From Calliopsis andreniformis (Eukaryota > Arthropoda > Insecta > Hymenoptera > Andrenidae): DNA of 64,000 bases. A program made the position numbers and the translations under genes. Of this stretch, positions 37,007 to 50,217 are shown piece after piece. How positions within the stretch are numbered: position 1 is the stretch's first letter; each line of letters opens with the position of its first letter. Location of the stretch: assembly GCF_051401765.1 (NCBI RefSeq), contig NW_027480570.1, positions 620,001-684,000 of the forward strand, read 5' to 3'. The notes under the pieces were generated by a model, which was given only the letters and a program-made list of their open reading frames with translations, was not told the DNA's origin and searched no databases.

Positions 37007-40000
37007 TTGAGCATTGAGAATATAGGATTGATGGTTGAGGACTGAGGACTGAGGATTGAGAATTCAGGATTCAGGATCGAGGATTGAAGATTGAGGATTG
37101 GGTATTGAGGATTGAAGAATGAGGATTGAGGATTGAGGATTGAGGATTGAGGATTGAGGATTGAAGATTGAGGATTGGGTATTGAGGATTGAAGAATGAG
37201 GATTGAGGGTTTAGGATTGAGGATTTAGGATTGAGTATTGAGCATTGAAGATTGAGGATTGGGTATTGAGGATTGAAGAATGAGGATTGAGGATTGAGGA
37301 TTGAGGATAGAGGATTGAGGATTTAAGATTGAGGATTGGGTATTGAGGATTGAAGAATGAGGATTGAGTGTTGAGGATAGAGGATTGAGGATTGAGTATT
37401 GAGTATTGAAGGTTGAGGATTGTGGATTGAGGATTGAGGATTGAGGATTGAATATTGAAGATTGAGTATTGATGCCTGAGGATTGAGGATTGAGGATTGA
37501 GTATTGAGAATTGAGGATTGATGGTTGAGTATTGAGGATTGAGGATTGAGTATTGAGTGTTGAAGATTGAGGATTGATGATTGAAGATTGAGGATTGGGG
37601 ATTGAGGATTGAGGAATGAGTATTGAAGATTGAGGATTGATGATTGAGGATTGAGGATTGCGGATTGGGTATTGAGGATTGAGCATTGAGGTTTGAGGAC
37701 TGAGGGCTGAGGACTGAAGATTGAGTATTGAGGATTGAAGATTGAGGATTGAGGATTGAGGATTGAGGATAGAGGATTGCAGATTGAGTATTGAGGATTG
37801 AAGATTGAGGATTGAGGATTGAGGATTGAGGATTGAAGATTGAGGATTGAGGATTGAGGATTGAGGATTGAGGATTGAAGATTGAGTATTGAAGATTGAG
37901 GATTGAGGATTGAGGATTGAGGATTGAGGATTCAGTGTTGGACAATGAGGATTGATGGTTGAAGATTGAGGGTTGGGGATTGAGGATTGAGGAATGAGTA
38001 TTGAAGATTGAGGATTGATGATTGAGGATTGAGCATTGATGATTGAAGATTGAGGATTGGGTATTGAGGATTGAAGAATTAGGATTTAGAATTGAGGATT
38101 GGGGATAGAGGATTGAGGGTCGAAGATTGAGGATTGGGTATTGAGGATTGAAGAATGAGGATTGAGGATTGAAGATTGAGGATTAGGTATTGAGGATTGA
38201 AGAATGAGGATTGAGGATTGAGGATTGAGGATTGAGGATTGAGGATTGAGGATTGAAGATTGAGGATTGAGTATTGAGGATTGAAGAATGAGGATTGAGG
38301 ATTGAGGATTGAGGATAGAGGATTGAAGATTGAGTATTGGGGATTGAAGATTGAGGGTTGAGGATTGAGTACTGAGGATTGAGTATTGAGGACTGAGGAT
38401 TGAAGATTGAGAATTGAAGATTGAGTATTGAGGACTGAATATTGACGATTGAGGATTGAAGATTGAGGATTGAGGTTTGAGGATTGAGGATTGAGGATTC
38501 AGTGTTGGACAATGAGGATTGATGGTTGAAGATTGAGTATTGGGGATTGAGGATTGAGGAATGAGTATTGAAGATTGAGGATTGATGATTGAGGATTGAG
38601 GATTGAGGATTGAAGATTGAGGATTGGGTATTGAGGATTGAAGAATTAGGATTGAGAGTTGAGGATTGAGAATAGAGGATTCAGGGTTGAAGATTGAGGA
38701 TTGGGTATTGAGGATTGAAGAATGAGGATTGAGGATTGAAGATTGAGGATTAGGTATTGAGGATTGAAGAATGAGGATTGAGGATGAGGATTGAGGATTG
38801 AGGATTGAGGATTGAAGATTGAGGATTGGGTATTGAGGATTGAAGAATGAGGATTGAGGATTGAGGATTGAGGATTGAGGATTGAAGATTGAGTATTGAG
38901 GATTGAAGATTGAGGGTTGAGGAATGAGGACTGAGTATTGAGGATTGAAGATTGAGTATTGTGGATTGAAGATTGAGGATTGAGTATTGAGGATTGAAGA
39001 TTGAATATTGAGGACTGAGGATTGAGGGTTGTGGATTGAGAACGAGGACTGAGGGTTGAATATTGATGTTTGAGGTCTGAGGATTAAGGATTGAGGATTG
39101 AGAATTGAGGATTGAGGATTGAGGATTGAAGATTGAGGAATGGGTATTGCGGACTGAAGAATGAGGATTGAGGATTGAGGATTGAGGATTGCAGATTGAG
39201 TATTGAGGATTGAAGATTGAGGATTCAGGATTGAGGATTGAGGATTGAGGATTGAGGATTGAGGATTGAGGATTGAAGGTTGGGTATTGAGGATTGAAAA
39301 TTGAGGATTGAGGATTGAGGATTGAGGATTGAGGATTGAGCATTGAAGATTGAGGATTGGGGATTGAGGATTGAAGATTGAGTATTGATGATTGTATATT
39401 GAGGATTGATAATTGAGAATTGATGACTGAGGATTGAGGATTGAGTATTGAGGATTGAAGGTTGAGGTTTGAGGATTGAGGATTGAGGATTGATGATTGA
39501 GGATTGAGGATTGAGGATTGAGGATTGAAGATTGAGTATTGAGGATTGAAGATTGAGGATTAAGGGTTGAGGATTGGGGATTGAGGATCTAGGATTGGAG
39601 ATTGATTATTGGGTTTGAAGATTGAGGATTGAGGATTGAGGATTGCTAATTGAGAATTGAGGATGAGGACTGAGGGTTGAGGATTGAGGTTTGAGGAGCG
39701 AGGATTGAGGATTGAGGATTGAGGACTGAGGATTGACGATTGAGTATTGAAGATAGAGGATTTATGACTGAGGATTGAGGATTGAGGATTGAGGATTGAG
39801 GATTGAGGATTGAAGATTGAGTATTGAGGATTGAATATTGAGGATAGAGGTTTGAGGATTGAGAATGAGGGCTGAGGGTTGAGGATTGAGGACTGAGGAT
39901 TGACGATTGAGTATTGAAGATAGAGGATTTATGACTGAGGATTGAGGATTGAGGATTGAGGATTGAGGATTGAGGATTGAGGATTGAGGATTGAAGATTG

Positions 40001-40080
40001 AGTATTGAGGATTGAATATTGAGGATTGAGGTTTGAGGATTGAGAATGAGGGCTGAGGGTTGAGGATTGAGGTTTGAGTA

Positions 40081-40108
40081 TAGAATCCTGAGAATTCAGG
40101 ATATTCTA
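40081..40108. repeat. Hairpin node 12 (G-type)
   Basis: Equals node 3 shifted by 31,280, after the 14-bp insertion. Confidence 0.88.
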
Positions 40109-41435
40109 TTGAGCATTGAGAATATAGGATTGATGGTTGAGGACTGAGGATTGAGGATTGAGAATTCAGGATTCAGGATCGAGGATTGAAGATTGAGGAT
40201 TGGGTATTGAGGATTGAAGAATGAGGATTGAGGATTGAGGATTGAGGATTGAGGATTGAGGATTGAGGATTGAAGATTGAGTGTTGGGTATTGAGGATTG
40301 AGGACTGAAGATTGAGTATTGAGGTTTGAAGATTGAGGATTGAGGATTGAGGATTGAGGATTGAAGATTGAGTATTGAAGATTGAGGATTGAGGAATGAG
40401 GATTGAGGATTGAGGATTCAGTGTTGGACAATGAGGATTGATGGTTTCAGATTGAGGGTTGGGGATTGAGGATTGAGGAATGAGTATTGAAGATTGAGGA
40501 TTGATGATTGAGGATTGAGCATTGAGGATTGAAGATTGAGGATTGGGTATTGAGGATTGAAGAATTAGGATTTAGAATTGAGGATTGGGGATAGAGGATT
40601 GAGGGTTGAAGATTGAGGATTGGGTATTGAGGATTGAAGAATGAGGGTTGAGGATTGAAGATTGAGGATTGGGTATTGAGGATTGAAGAATGAGGATTGA
40701 GTATTGATGCCTGAGGATTGAGGATTGAGGATTGAGTATTGAGAATTGAGGATTGATGGTTGAGTATTGAGGATTGAGGATTGAGTATTGAGTGTTGAAG
40801 ATTGAGGATTGATGATTGAAGATTGAGGATTGGGGATTGAGGATTGAGGAATGAGTATTGAAGATTGAGGATTGATGATTGAGGATTGAGTATTGATGAT
40901 TGAAGATTGAGCATTAAGGATTGAGTGTTGAGGATTGAGGACGAGTACTGACGGTTGAGGAATGAGGTTTGAGGATTGAGGGTTGTGGATTGAGGACGAG
41001 GACTGAGGGTTGAATATTGATGTTTGAGGTCTGAGGATTAAGGATTGAGGATTGAGAATTGAGGATTGAGGATTGAGGATTGAAGATTGAGGAATGGGTA
41101 TTAAGGACTGAAGAATGAGGATTGAGGATTGACGATTGAGGATTGAGGATTGCAGATTGAGTATTGAGGATTGAAGATTGAGGATTCAGGATTGAGGATT
41201 GAGGATTGAGGATTGAGGATTGAGGATTGAGGATTGAAGATTGGGTATTGAGGATTGAAAATTGAAGATTGAGGATTGAGGATTGAGGATTGAGGATTGA
41301 GTATTGAGTGTTGAAGATTGAGGATTGATGATTGAAGATTGAGGATTGGGGATTGAGGATTGAGGATTGAATATTGAGGATTGAGGTTTGAGGATTGAGA
41401 ATGAGGGCCGAGGGTTGAGGATTGAGGTTTGAGTA

Positions 41436-41463
41436 TAAAATCCTGAGAATTCAGGATATTCTA
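41436..41463. repeat. Hairpin node 13 (A-type)
   Basis: Equals node 4 shifted by 31,280; 1,355 bp after node 12, the same spacing as nodes 3-4. Confidence 0.88.
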
Positions 41464-42840
41464 TTGAGCATTGAGAATATAGGATTGATGGTTGAGGACT
41501 GAGGACTGAGGATTGAGAATTCAGGATTCAGGATCGAGGATTGAAGATTGAGGATTGGGTATTGAGGATTGAAGAATGAGGATTGAGGATTGAGGATTGA
41601 GGATTGAGGATTGAGGATTGAAGATTGAGGATTGGGTATTGAGGATTGAAGAATGAGGATTGAGGGTTTAGGATTGAGGATTTAGGATTGAGTATTGAGC
41701 ATTGAAGATTGAGGATTGGGTATTGAGGATTGAAGAATGAGGATTGAGGATTGAGGATTGAGGATAGAGGATTGAGGATTTAAGATTGAGGATTGGGTAT
41801 TGAGGATTGAAGAATGAGGATTGAGGGTTGAGGATAGAGGATTGAGGATTGAGTATTGAGTATTGAAGGTTGAGGATTGTGGATTGAGGATTGAGGATTG
41901 AGGATTGAATATTGAAGATTGAGTATTGATGCCTGAGGATTGAGGATTGAGGATTGAGTATTGAGAATTGAGGATTGATGGTTGAGTATTGAGGATTGAG
42001 GATTGAGTATTGAGTGTTGAAGATTGAGGATTGATGATTGAAGATTGAGGATTGGGGATTGAGGATTGAGGAATGAGTATTGAAGATTGAGGATTGATGA
42101 TTGAGGATTGAGGATTGCGGATTGGGTATTGAGGATTGAGCATTGAGGTTTGAGGACTGAGGGCTGAGGATTGAGGATTGAGGATTGAGGATTGAGGATG
42201 AGGGCTGAGGGTTGAGGATTGAGGTTTGAGGACTGAGGACTGAGGATTGAGGGTTGAGAATTGAGGATTGAGGATTGAGGATTGAAGATTGAGGATTGGG
42301 AATTGAGGATTGAAGAATGAGGATTGAGGATTGAGGATTGAGGATTGAGGATTAAGGATTGAAGATTGAGGATTGGGTATTGAGGATTGAAGAATGAGGA
42401 TTGAGGATTGAGGATTGAGGATTGAGTACTGAAGATTGAGTATTGAGGATTGAAGATTGAGGATTGAGGATTGAGGATTGAGGATAGAGGATTGAAGATT
42501 GAGTATTGAGGATTGAAGTTTGAGGATTGAGTATTGACGATTGAGGATTGAGGTTTGAAGATTGAGGATTGAGGATTGAGGGCTGAGGATTGAGGATTGA
42601 GGATTGAAGATTGCATATTGATGATTGAATATTGAGGACTGAGTATTGAAGGTTGTGGATTGAGGACGAGGACTGAGGGTTGAATATTGATGTTTGAGGT
42701 CTGAGGATTAAGGATTGAGGATTGAGAATTGAGGATTGAGGATTGAGGATTGAAGATTGAGGATTGGGTATTGAGGTTTGAAGAATGAGGATTGAGGATT
42801 GAGGTTTGAGGATTGAGGATTGCAGATTGAGTATTGAGGA

Positions 42841-45613
42841 TTGAAGATTGAGGATTGAGGATTGAGGATTGCTAATTGAGAATCGAGCATGAGGACTGAG
42901 GGTTGAGGATTGAGGTTTGAGGAGCGAGGATTGAGGATTGAGGATTGAGGACTGAGGATTGACGATTGAGTATTGAAGATAGAGGACTTATGACAGAGGA
43001 TTGAGGATTGAGGATTGAGGATTGAGGATTGAGGATTGATGATTGAGGATTGAGGATTGAAGATTGAGTATGGAGGATTGAATATTGAGGATTGAGGTTT
43101 GAGGATTGAGAATGAGGGCCGAGGGTTGAGGATTGAGGTTTGAGTATAAAATCCTGAGAATTCAGGATATTCTATTGAGCATTGAGAATATAGGATTGAT
43201 GGTTGAGGACTGAGGACTGAGGATTGAGAACTCAGGATTCAGGATCGAGGATTGAAGATTGAGGATTGGGTATTGAGGATTGAAGAATGAGGATTGAGGA
43301 TTGAGGATTGAGGATTGAGGATTGAGGATTGAAGATTGAGGATTGGGTATTGAGGATTGAAGAATGAGGATTGAGGGTTTAGGATTGAGGATTTAGGATT
43401 GAGTATTGAGCATTGAAGATTGAGGATTGGGTATTGAGGATTGAAGAATGAGGATTGAGGATTGAGGATTGAGGATAGAGGATTGAGGATTTAAGATTGA
43501 GGATTGGGTATTGAGGATTGAAGAATGAGGATTGAGGGTTGAGGATAGAGGATTGAGGATTGAGTATTGAGTATTGAAGGTTGAGGATTGTGGATTGAGG
43601 ATTGAGGATTGAGGATTGAATATTGAAGATTGAGTATTGATGCCTGAGGATTGAGGATTGAGGATTGAGTATTGAGAATTGAGGATTGATGGTTGAGTAT
43701 TGAGGATTGAGGATTGAGTATTGAGTGTTGAAGATTGAGGATTGATGATTGAAGATTGAGGATTGGGGATTGAGGATTGAGGAATGAGTATTGAAGATTG
43801 AGGATTGATGATTGAGGATTGAGGATTGCGGATTGGGTATTGAGGATTGAGCATTGAGGTTTGAGGACTGAGGGCTGAGGATTGAGGATTGAGGATTGAG
43901 GATTGAGGATGAGGGCTGAGGGTTGAGGATTGAGGTTTGAGGACTGAGGACTGAGGATTGAGGATTGAGAATTGAGGATTGAGGATTGAGGATTGAAGAT
44001 TGAGGATTGGGTATTGAGGATTGAAGAATGAGGATTGAGGATTGAGGATTGAGGATTGAAGAATGAGGATTGAGGATTGAGGATTGAGGATTGAGGACTG
44101 AAGATTGAGTATTGAGGATTGAAGATTGAGGATTGAGGATTGAGGATTGAGGGTAGAGGATTGCAGATTGAGTATTGAGGATTGAAGATTGAGGATTGAG
44201 GATTGAGGATTGAGGATTGAAGATTGAGGATTGAGGATTGAGGATTGAGGATTGAGGATTGAAGATTGAGTATTGAAGATTGAGGATTGAGGATTGAGGA
44301 TTGAGGATTGAGGATTCAGTGTTGGACAATGAGGATTGATGGTTGAAGATTGAGGGTTGGGGATTGAGGATTGAGGAATGAGTATTGAAGATTGAGGATT
44401 GATGATTGAGGATTGAGCATTGATGATTGAAGATTGAGGATTGGGTATTGAGGATTGAAGAATTAGGATTTAGAATTGAGGATTGGGGATAGAGGATTGA
44501 GGGTTGAAGATTGAGGATTGGGTATTGAGGATTGAAGAATGAGGATTGAGGATTGAAGATTGAGGATTGGGTATTGAGGATTGAAGAATGAGGATTGAGG
44601 ATTGAGGCTTGAGGATTGAGGACTGAGGATTGAAGATTGAGGATTGGGTATTGAGGATTGAAGAATGAGGATTGAGGACGAGGACTGAGGGTTGAATATT
44701 GATGTTTGATGTCAGAGGATTAAGGATTGAGGATTGAGAATTGAGGATTGAAGATTGAGGATTGAAGATTGAGGAATGGGTATTGAGGATTGAAGAATGA
44801 GGATTGAGGATTGAGGATTGAGGATTGAGGATTGCAGATTGAGTATTGAGGATTGAAGATTGAGGATTCAGGATTGAGGATTGAGGATTGAGGATTGAGG
44901 ATTGAGGATTGTGGATTGAAGATTGGGTATTGAGGATTGAAGATTGAGGATTGAGGATTGAGGATTGAGGATTGAGGATTGAGCATTGAAGATTGAGGAT
45001 TGGGGATTGAGGATTGACGATTGAGGATTGAGTATTGAGGACTGAAGATTGAGGAATGGGTATTGAGGATAGAAGAATGAGGATTGAGGATTGAGGATTG
45101 AGGATTGAGTATTGCAGATTGAGTATTGAGGATTGAAGATTGAGGATTCAGGATTGAGGATTGAGGATTGAAGATTGAGTATTGAGGATTGAAGATTGAG
45201 GATTGAGTATTGAGTGTTGAGGATTGAGGGTTGAGGTTTGAAGATAGGGGATTGAGGATTGAGGATTGAGGATTGAGGATTAAGGATTGAAGATTGAATA
45301 TTGATGATTGAATATTGAGGACTGAGGATTGAGGTTTGTGGATTGAGGACGAGGACTGAGGGTTGAATATTGATGTTTGAGGTCTAAGGATTAAGGATTG
45401 AGGATTGAGAATTGAGGATTGAGGATTGAGGATTGAAGATTGAGGATTGGGTATTGAGGATTGAAGAATGAGGATTGGGGATTGAGGATTGACGATTGAG
45501 TATTGAGTATTGAGGATTGAAGATTGAGTACTGATGATTGAAGATTGAGGATTGAGGATTGAGGGTTGAGGATTGAGGACGAGGACTGACGGTTGAGGAT
45601 TGAGGTTTGAGGA
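42841..45613 (+). repeat. 2.77-kb triplicated block, copy 1
   Basis: Matches 50,217-52,989 at offset 7,376; its inner part also matches 55,911-57,739. Private shared variants are GAGCATGAGG (42,887 and 50,263), GTATGGAGG (about 43,068 and 50,444), GAGAACTCAGG (43,226) and GGTCTAAGG (45,381 and 52,757). The right edge is at 45,613, where this copy goes to GGATTGAGG and the partner to GGGTTGAGG. Confidence 0.85.
43147..43174. repeat. Hairpin node 14 (A-type, GAACTC subgroup)
   Basis: A-type node whose second GAATTC site is GAACTC (43,228-43,233). This change is shared only with nodes 16 and 17. Confidence 0.88.
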
Positions 45614-46195
45614 TTGAGGATTGAGCATGAGGGCTGAGGGTTGCAGGATTGAGGTTTGATGACTGAGGACCGAGGATTGAGGATTGAGGATTGAGGATTG
45701 AGGATTGAGGATTGAGGATTGAAGATTGAGTATTGAGGATTGAAGATTGAGGATTGAGGATTGAGGATTGAGGATTGAGGATTGAAGATTGAGTATTGAG
45801 GATTGAAGATTGAGGATTGAGTATTGAGTGTTGAGGATAGAGGATTGAGGTTTGAAGATAGAGGATTGAGGATTGAGGATTGAGGATTGAGGATTGAGGA
45901 TTGAGCATGAGGGCTGAGGGTTGAGGATTGAGGTTTGATGACTGAGGACCGAGGATTGAGGATTGAGGATTGAGGATTGAGGATTGACGATTGAAGATTG
46001 AGGATTGGGTATTGAGGATTGAAGAATGAGGATTGAGGATTGAGGTTTGAAGATAGAGGATTGAGGATTGAGGATTGAGGATTGAGGATTGAGGATTGAG
46101 CATGAGGGCTGAGGGTTGAGGATTGAGGTTTGATGACTGAGGACCGAGTATTGAGGATTGAGGATTGAGGATTGAGGATTGAGGATTGAAGATTG
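45613..46195 (+). repeat. Local triplication of a GAGCATGAGGGCTGAGG block
   Basis: GAGCATGAGGGCTGAGGG followed by GATGACTGAGGACCGAG occurs at 45,623, 45,903 and 46,098, at spacings of 280 and 195 bp, and this combination was seen nowhere else in the window. The first copy has a 1-bp insertion (GTTGCAGG for GTTGAGG) at about 45,643. The third ends in GAGTATT instead of GAGGATT. No gene is apparent. Confidence 0.78.
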
Positions 46196-47225
46196 AGGAT
46201 TGGGTATTGAGGATTGAAGAATGAGGATTGAGGATTGAGGATTGAGGATTGAGGATTGAAGATTGAGTATTGAGGATTGAAGATTGAGGGTTGAGGAATG
46301 AGGACTGAGTATTGAGGATTGAAGATTGAGTATTGAGGATTGAAGATTGAGGATTGAGTATTGAGGATTGAAGATTGAATATTGAGGACTGAGGATTGAG
46401 GGTTCTGGATTGAGAACGAGTACTGAGGGTTGAATATTGATGTTTGAGGTCTGAGGGTTAAGGATTGAGGATTGAGAATTGAGGATTGAGGATTGAGGAT
46501 TGAAGATTGAGGAATGGGTATTGAGGACTGAAGAATGAGGATTGAGGATTGAGGATTGAGGATTGAGGATTGCAGATTGAGTATTGAGGATTGAAGCATG
46601 AGGATTCAGGATTGAGGATTGAGGATTGAGGATTGAGGATTGAGGATTGAGGATTGAAGATTGGGTATTGAGGATTGAAAATTGAGGATTGAGGATTGAG
46701 GATTGAGGATTGAGGATTGAGCATTGAAGATTGAGGATTGGGGATTGAGGATTGAAGATTGAGTATTGATGATTGAATATTGAGGATTGATAATTGAGAA
46801 TTGATGATTGAGGATTGAGGATTGAGTATTGAGGATTGAAGGTTGAGGATTGAGGATTGAGGATTGAGGATTGATGATTGAGGATCGAGGATTGAGGATT
46901 GAGGATTGAAGATTGAGTATTGAGGATTGAAGATTGAGGATTAAGGATTGAGGATTGGGGATTGAGGATCTAGGATTGGAGATTGATTATTGGGTTTGAA
47001 GATTGAGGATTGAGGATTGAGGATTGCTAATTGAGAATCGAGGATGAGGACTGAGGGTTGAGGATTGAGGTTTGAGGGGCGAGGATTGAGGATCGAGGAT
47101 TGAGGACTGAGGATTGACGATTGAGTATTGAAGATAGAGGATTTATGACAGAGGATTGAGGATTGAGGATTGAGGATTGAGGATTGAGGATTGAGGATTG
47201 AGGATTGAAGATTGAGTATTGAGGA
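46195..47225 (+). repeat. Higher-order unit fragment like 22,930-23,962
   Basis: Follows the 6,470-bp unit at offset 23,263 relative to the copy at 22.9-24.0 kb. Private changes include GGTTCTGG at about 46,402 (others GGTTGTGG), GAAGCATGAGG at about 46,594 and GGGGCGAGG at about 47,075. Confidence 0.75.
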
Positions 47226-49439
47226 TTGAATATTGAGGATTGAGGTTTGAGGATTGAGAATGAGGGCCGAGGGTTGAGGATTGAGGTTTGAGTATAAAAT
47301 CCTGAGAATTCAGGATATTCTATTGAGCATTGAGAATATAGGATTGATGGTTGAGGACTGAGGACTGAGGATTGAGAATTCAGGATTCAGGATCGAGGAT
47401 TGAAGATTGAGGATTGGGTATTGAGGATTGAAGAATGAGGATTGAGGATTGAGGATTGAGGATTGAGGATTGAGGATTGAAGATTGAGGATTGGGTATTG
47501 AGGATTGAAGAATGAGGATTGAGGGTTTAGGATTGAGGATTTAGGATTGAGTATTGAGCATTGAAGATTGAGGATTGGGTATTGAGGATTGAAGAATGAG
47601 GATTGAGGATTGAGGATTGAGGATAGAGGATTGAGGATTTAAGATTGAGGATTGGGTATTGAGGATTGAAGAATGAGGATTGAGGGTTGAGGATAGAGGA
47701 TTGAGGATTGAGTATTGAGTATTGAAGGTTGAGGATTGTGGATTGAGGATTGAGGATTGAGGATTGAATATTGAAGATTGAGTATTGATGCCTGAGGATT
47801 GAGGATTGAGGATTGAGTATTGAGAATTGAGGATTGATGGTTGAGTATTGAGGATTGAGGATTGAGTATTGAGTGTTGAAGATTGAGGATTGATGATTGA
47901 AGATTGAGGATTGGGGATTGAGGATTGAGGAATGAGTATTGAAGATTGAGGATTGATGATTGAGGATTGAGGATTGCGGATTGGGTATTGAGGATTGAGC
48001 ATTGAGGTTTGAGGACTGAGGGCTGAGGATTTTGGATTGAGGATTGAGGATTGAGGATGAGGGCTGAGGGTTGAGGATTGAGGTTTGAGGACTGAGGACT
48101 GAGGATTGAGGGTTGAGAATTGAGGATTGAGGATTGAGGATTGAAGATTGAGGATTGGGAATTGAGGATTGAAGAATGAGGATTGAGGATTGAGGATTGA
48201 GGATTGAGGATTAAGGATTGAAGATTGAGGATTGGGTATTGAGGATTGAAGAATGAGGATTGAGGATTGAGGATTGAGGATTGAGTACTGAAGATTGAGT
48301 ATTGAGGATTGAAGATTGAGGATTGAGGATTGAGGATTGAGGATAGAGGATTGAAGATTGAGTATTGAGGATTGAAGTTTGAGGATTGAGTATTGACGAT
48401 TGAGGATTGAGGTTTGAAGATTGAGGATTGAGGATTGAGGGCTGAGGATTGAGGATTGAGGATTGAAGATTGCATATTGATGATTGAATATTGAGGACTG
48501 AGTATTGAAGGTTGTGGATTGAGGACGAGGACTGAGGGTTGAATATTGATGTTTGAGGTCTGAGGATTAAGGATTGAGGATTGAGAATTGAGGATTGAGG
48601 ATTGAGGATTGAAGATTGAGGATTGGGTATTGAGGTTTGAAGAATGAGGATTGAGGATTGAGGTTTGAGGATTGAGGATTGCAGATTGAGTATTGAGGAT
48701 TGAAGATTGAGGATTGAGGATTGAGGATTGAGGATTGAAGATTGAGGATTGAGGATTGAGGATTGAGGATTGAGGATTGAAGATTGAGTATTGAAGATTG
48801 AGGATTGAGGATTGAGGATTGAGGATTCAGTGTTGGACAATGAGGATTGATGGTTGAAGATTGAGGGTTGGGGATTGAGGATTGAGGAATGAGTATTGAA
48901 GATTGAGGATTGATGATTGAGGATTGAGCATTGAGGATTGAAGATTGAGGATTGGGTATTGAGGATTGAAGAATTAGGATTTAGAATTGAGGATTGGGGA
49001 TAGAGGATTGAGGGTTGAAGATTGAGGATTGGGTATTGAGGATTGAAGAATGAGGATTGAGGATTGAAGATTGAGGATTGGGTATTGAGGATTGAAGAAT
49101 GAGGATTGAGGATTGAGGCTTGAGGATTGAGGACTGAGGATTGAAGATTGAGGATTGGGTATTGAGGATTGAAGAATGAGGATTGAGGATTGAGGATTGA
49201 GGATTGAGGATTGAGGATTGAAGATTGAGGATTGGGTATTGAGGATTGAAGAATGAGGATTGAGGATTGAGGATTGAGGATTGAGGATTGAGGATTGAGG
49301 ATTGAAGATTGAGGATTGAGTATTGAGGATTGAAGAATGAGGATTGAGGATTGAGGATTGAGGATAGAGGATTGAAGATTGAGTATTGAGGATTGAAGAT
49401 TGAGGGTTGAGGATTGAGTACTGAGGATTGAGTATTGAG
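47225..49439 (+). repeat. 2.2-kb duplicate of 10,086-12,300
   Basis: Same order as 10,086-12,300 and, up to about 48,729, as 41,366-42,870. Beyond that point it follows the alpha copy and not gamma, so it was copied from an alpha-like source. Private change: GATTTTGGATT at about 48,028 in place of the consensus heptamers. Confidence 0.83.
47295..47322. repeat. Hairpin node 15 (A-type)
   Basis: A-type node with both GAATTC sites intact; 5,859 bp after node 13. Confidence 0.88.
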
Positions 49440-50217
49440 GACTGAGGATTGAAGATTGAGAATTGAAGATTGAGTATTGAGGACTGAATATTGACGATTG
49501 AGGATTGAAGATTGAGGATTGAGGTTTGAGGATTGAGGATTGAGGATTCAGTGTTGGACAATGAGGATTGATGGTTGAAGATTGAGTATTGGGGATTGAG
49601 GATTGAGGAATGAGTATTGAAGATTGAGGATTGATGATTGAGGATTGAGGATTGAGGATTGAAGATTGAGGATTGGGTATTGAGGATTGAAGAATGAGTA
49701 TTGAGGATTGAAGATTGAGGATTGGGTATTGAGGATTGAAGAATGAGGATTGAGGATGAGGATTGAGGATTGAGGATTGAGGATTGAAGATTGAGGATTG
49801 GGTATTGAGGATTGAAGAATGAGGATTGAGGATTGAGGATTGAGGATTGAGGATTGAAGATTGAGTATTGAGGATTGAAGATTGAAGATTGAGGGTTGAG
49901 GAATGAGGACTGAGTATTGAGGATTGAAGATTGAGTATTGAGGATTGAAGATTGAGGATTGGGGATTGAGGATTGAAGATTGAGTATTGATGATTGAATA
50001 TTGAGGATTGATAATTGAGAATTGATGATTGAGGATTGAGGATTGAGTATTGAGGATTGAAGGTTGAGGATTGAGGATTGAGGATTGAGGATTGATGATT
50101 GAGGATCGAGGATTGAGGATTGAGGATTGAAGATTGAGTATTGAGGATTGAAGATTGAGGATTAAGGATTGAGGATTGGGGATTGAGGATCTAGGATTGG
50201 AGATTGATTATTGGGTT
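49440..50217 (+). repeat. Mosaic array block between two duplication tracts
   Basis: To 49,968 it matches 53,900-55,437 at offset 5,469. After 49,968 it follows the 46,74x-47,03x sequence with GATTGATAATTG and GATCTAGG (50,188). Nothing outside the repeat is seen. Confidence 0.65.

Larger units (their letters stand above)
31267..37705 (+). repeat. 6,470-bp higher-order unit, third copy with truncated end
   Basis: Repeats 24,797-31,220 up to about 37,705. There the expected continuation into another full period is skipped: the sequence jumps from GGGCTGAGGA straight to CTGAAGATTGAG, which lies about 230 bp into the next unit. The same truncated junction is at about 6,440 in alpha, so the junction predates the 11.6-kb duplication. 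The copy lacks the GATCGAGG variant seen at 23,366 and 29,836 and carries a private ATACAGG at about 36,281. Confidence 0.88.
31267..42870 (+). repeat. Segment gamma, 11.6-kb segmental duplicate (copy 2)
   Basis: Copy of 1-11,590. It differs by a 14-bp insertion near 38,581 and a few substitutions, such as T to A near 31,592. Its first 6.4 kb is also a unit of the 6,470-bp tandem, so the left edge is a period boundary and not a unique junction. The right edge lies within 42,841-42,870, where GAAGATT followed by three consensus heptamers is shared between the two joined sequences. Beyond it the sequence continues as GCTAATT, while alpha continues as consensus. Confidence 0.92.
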
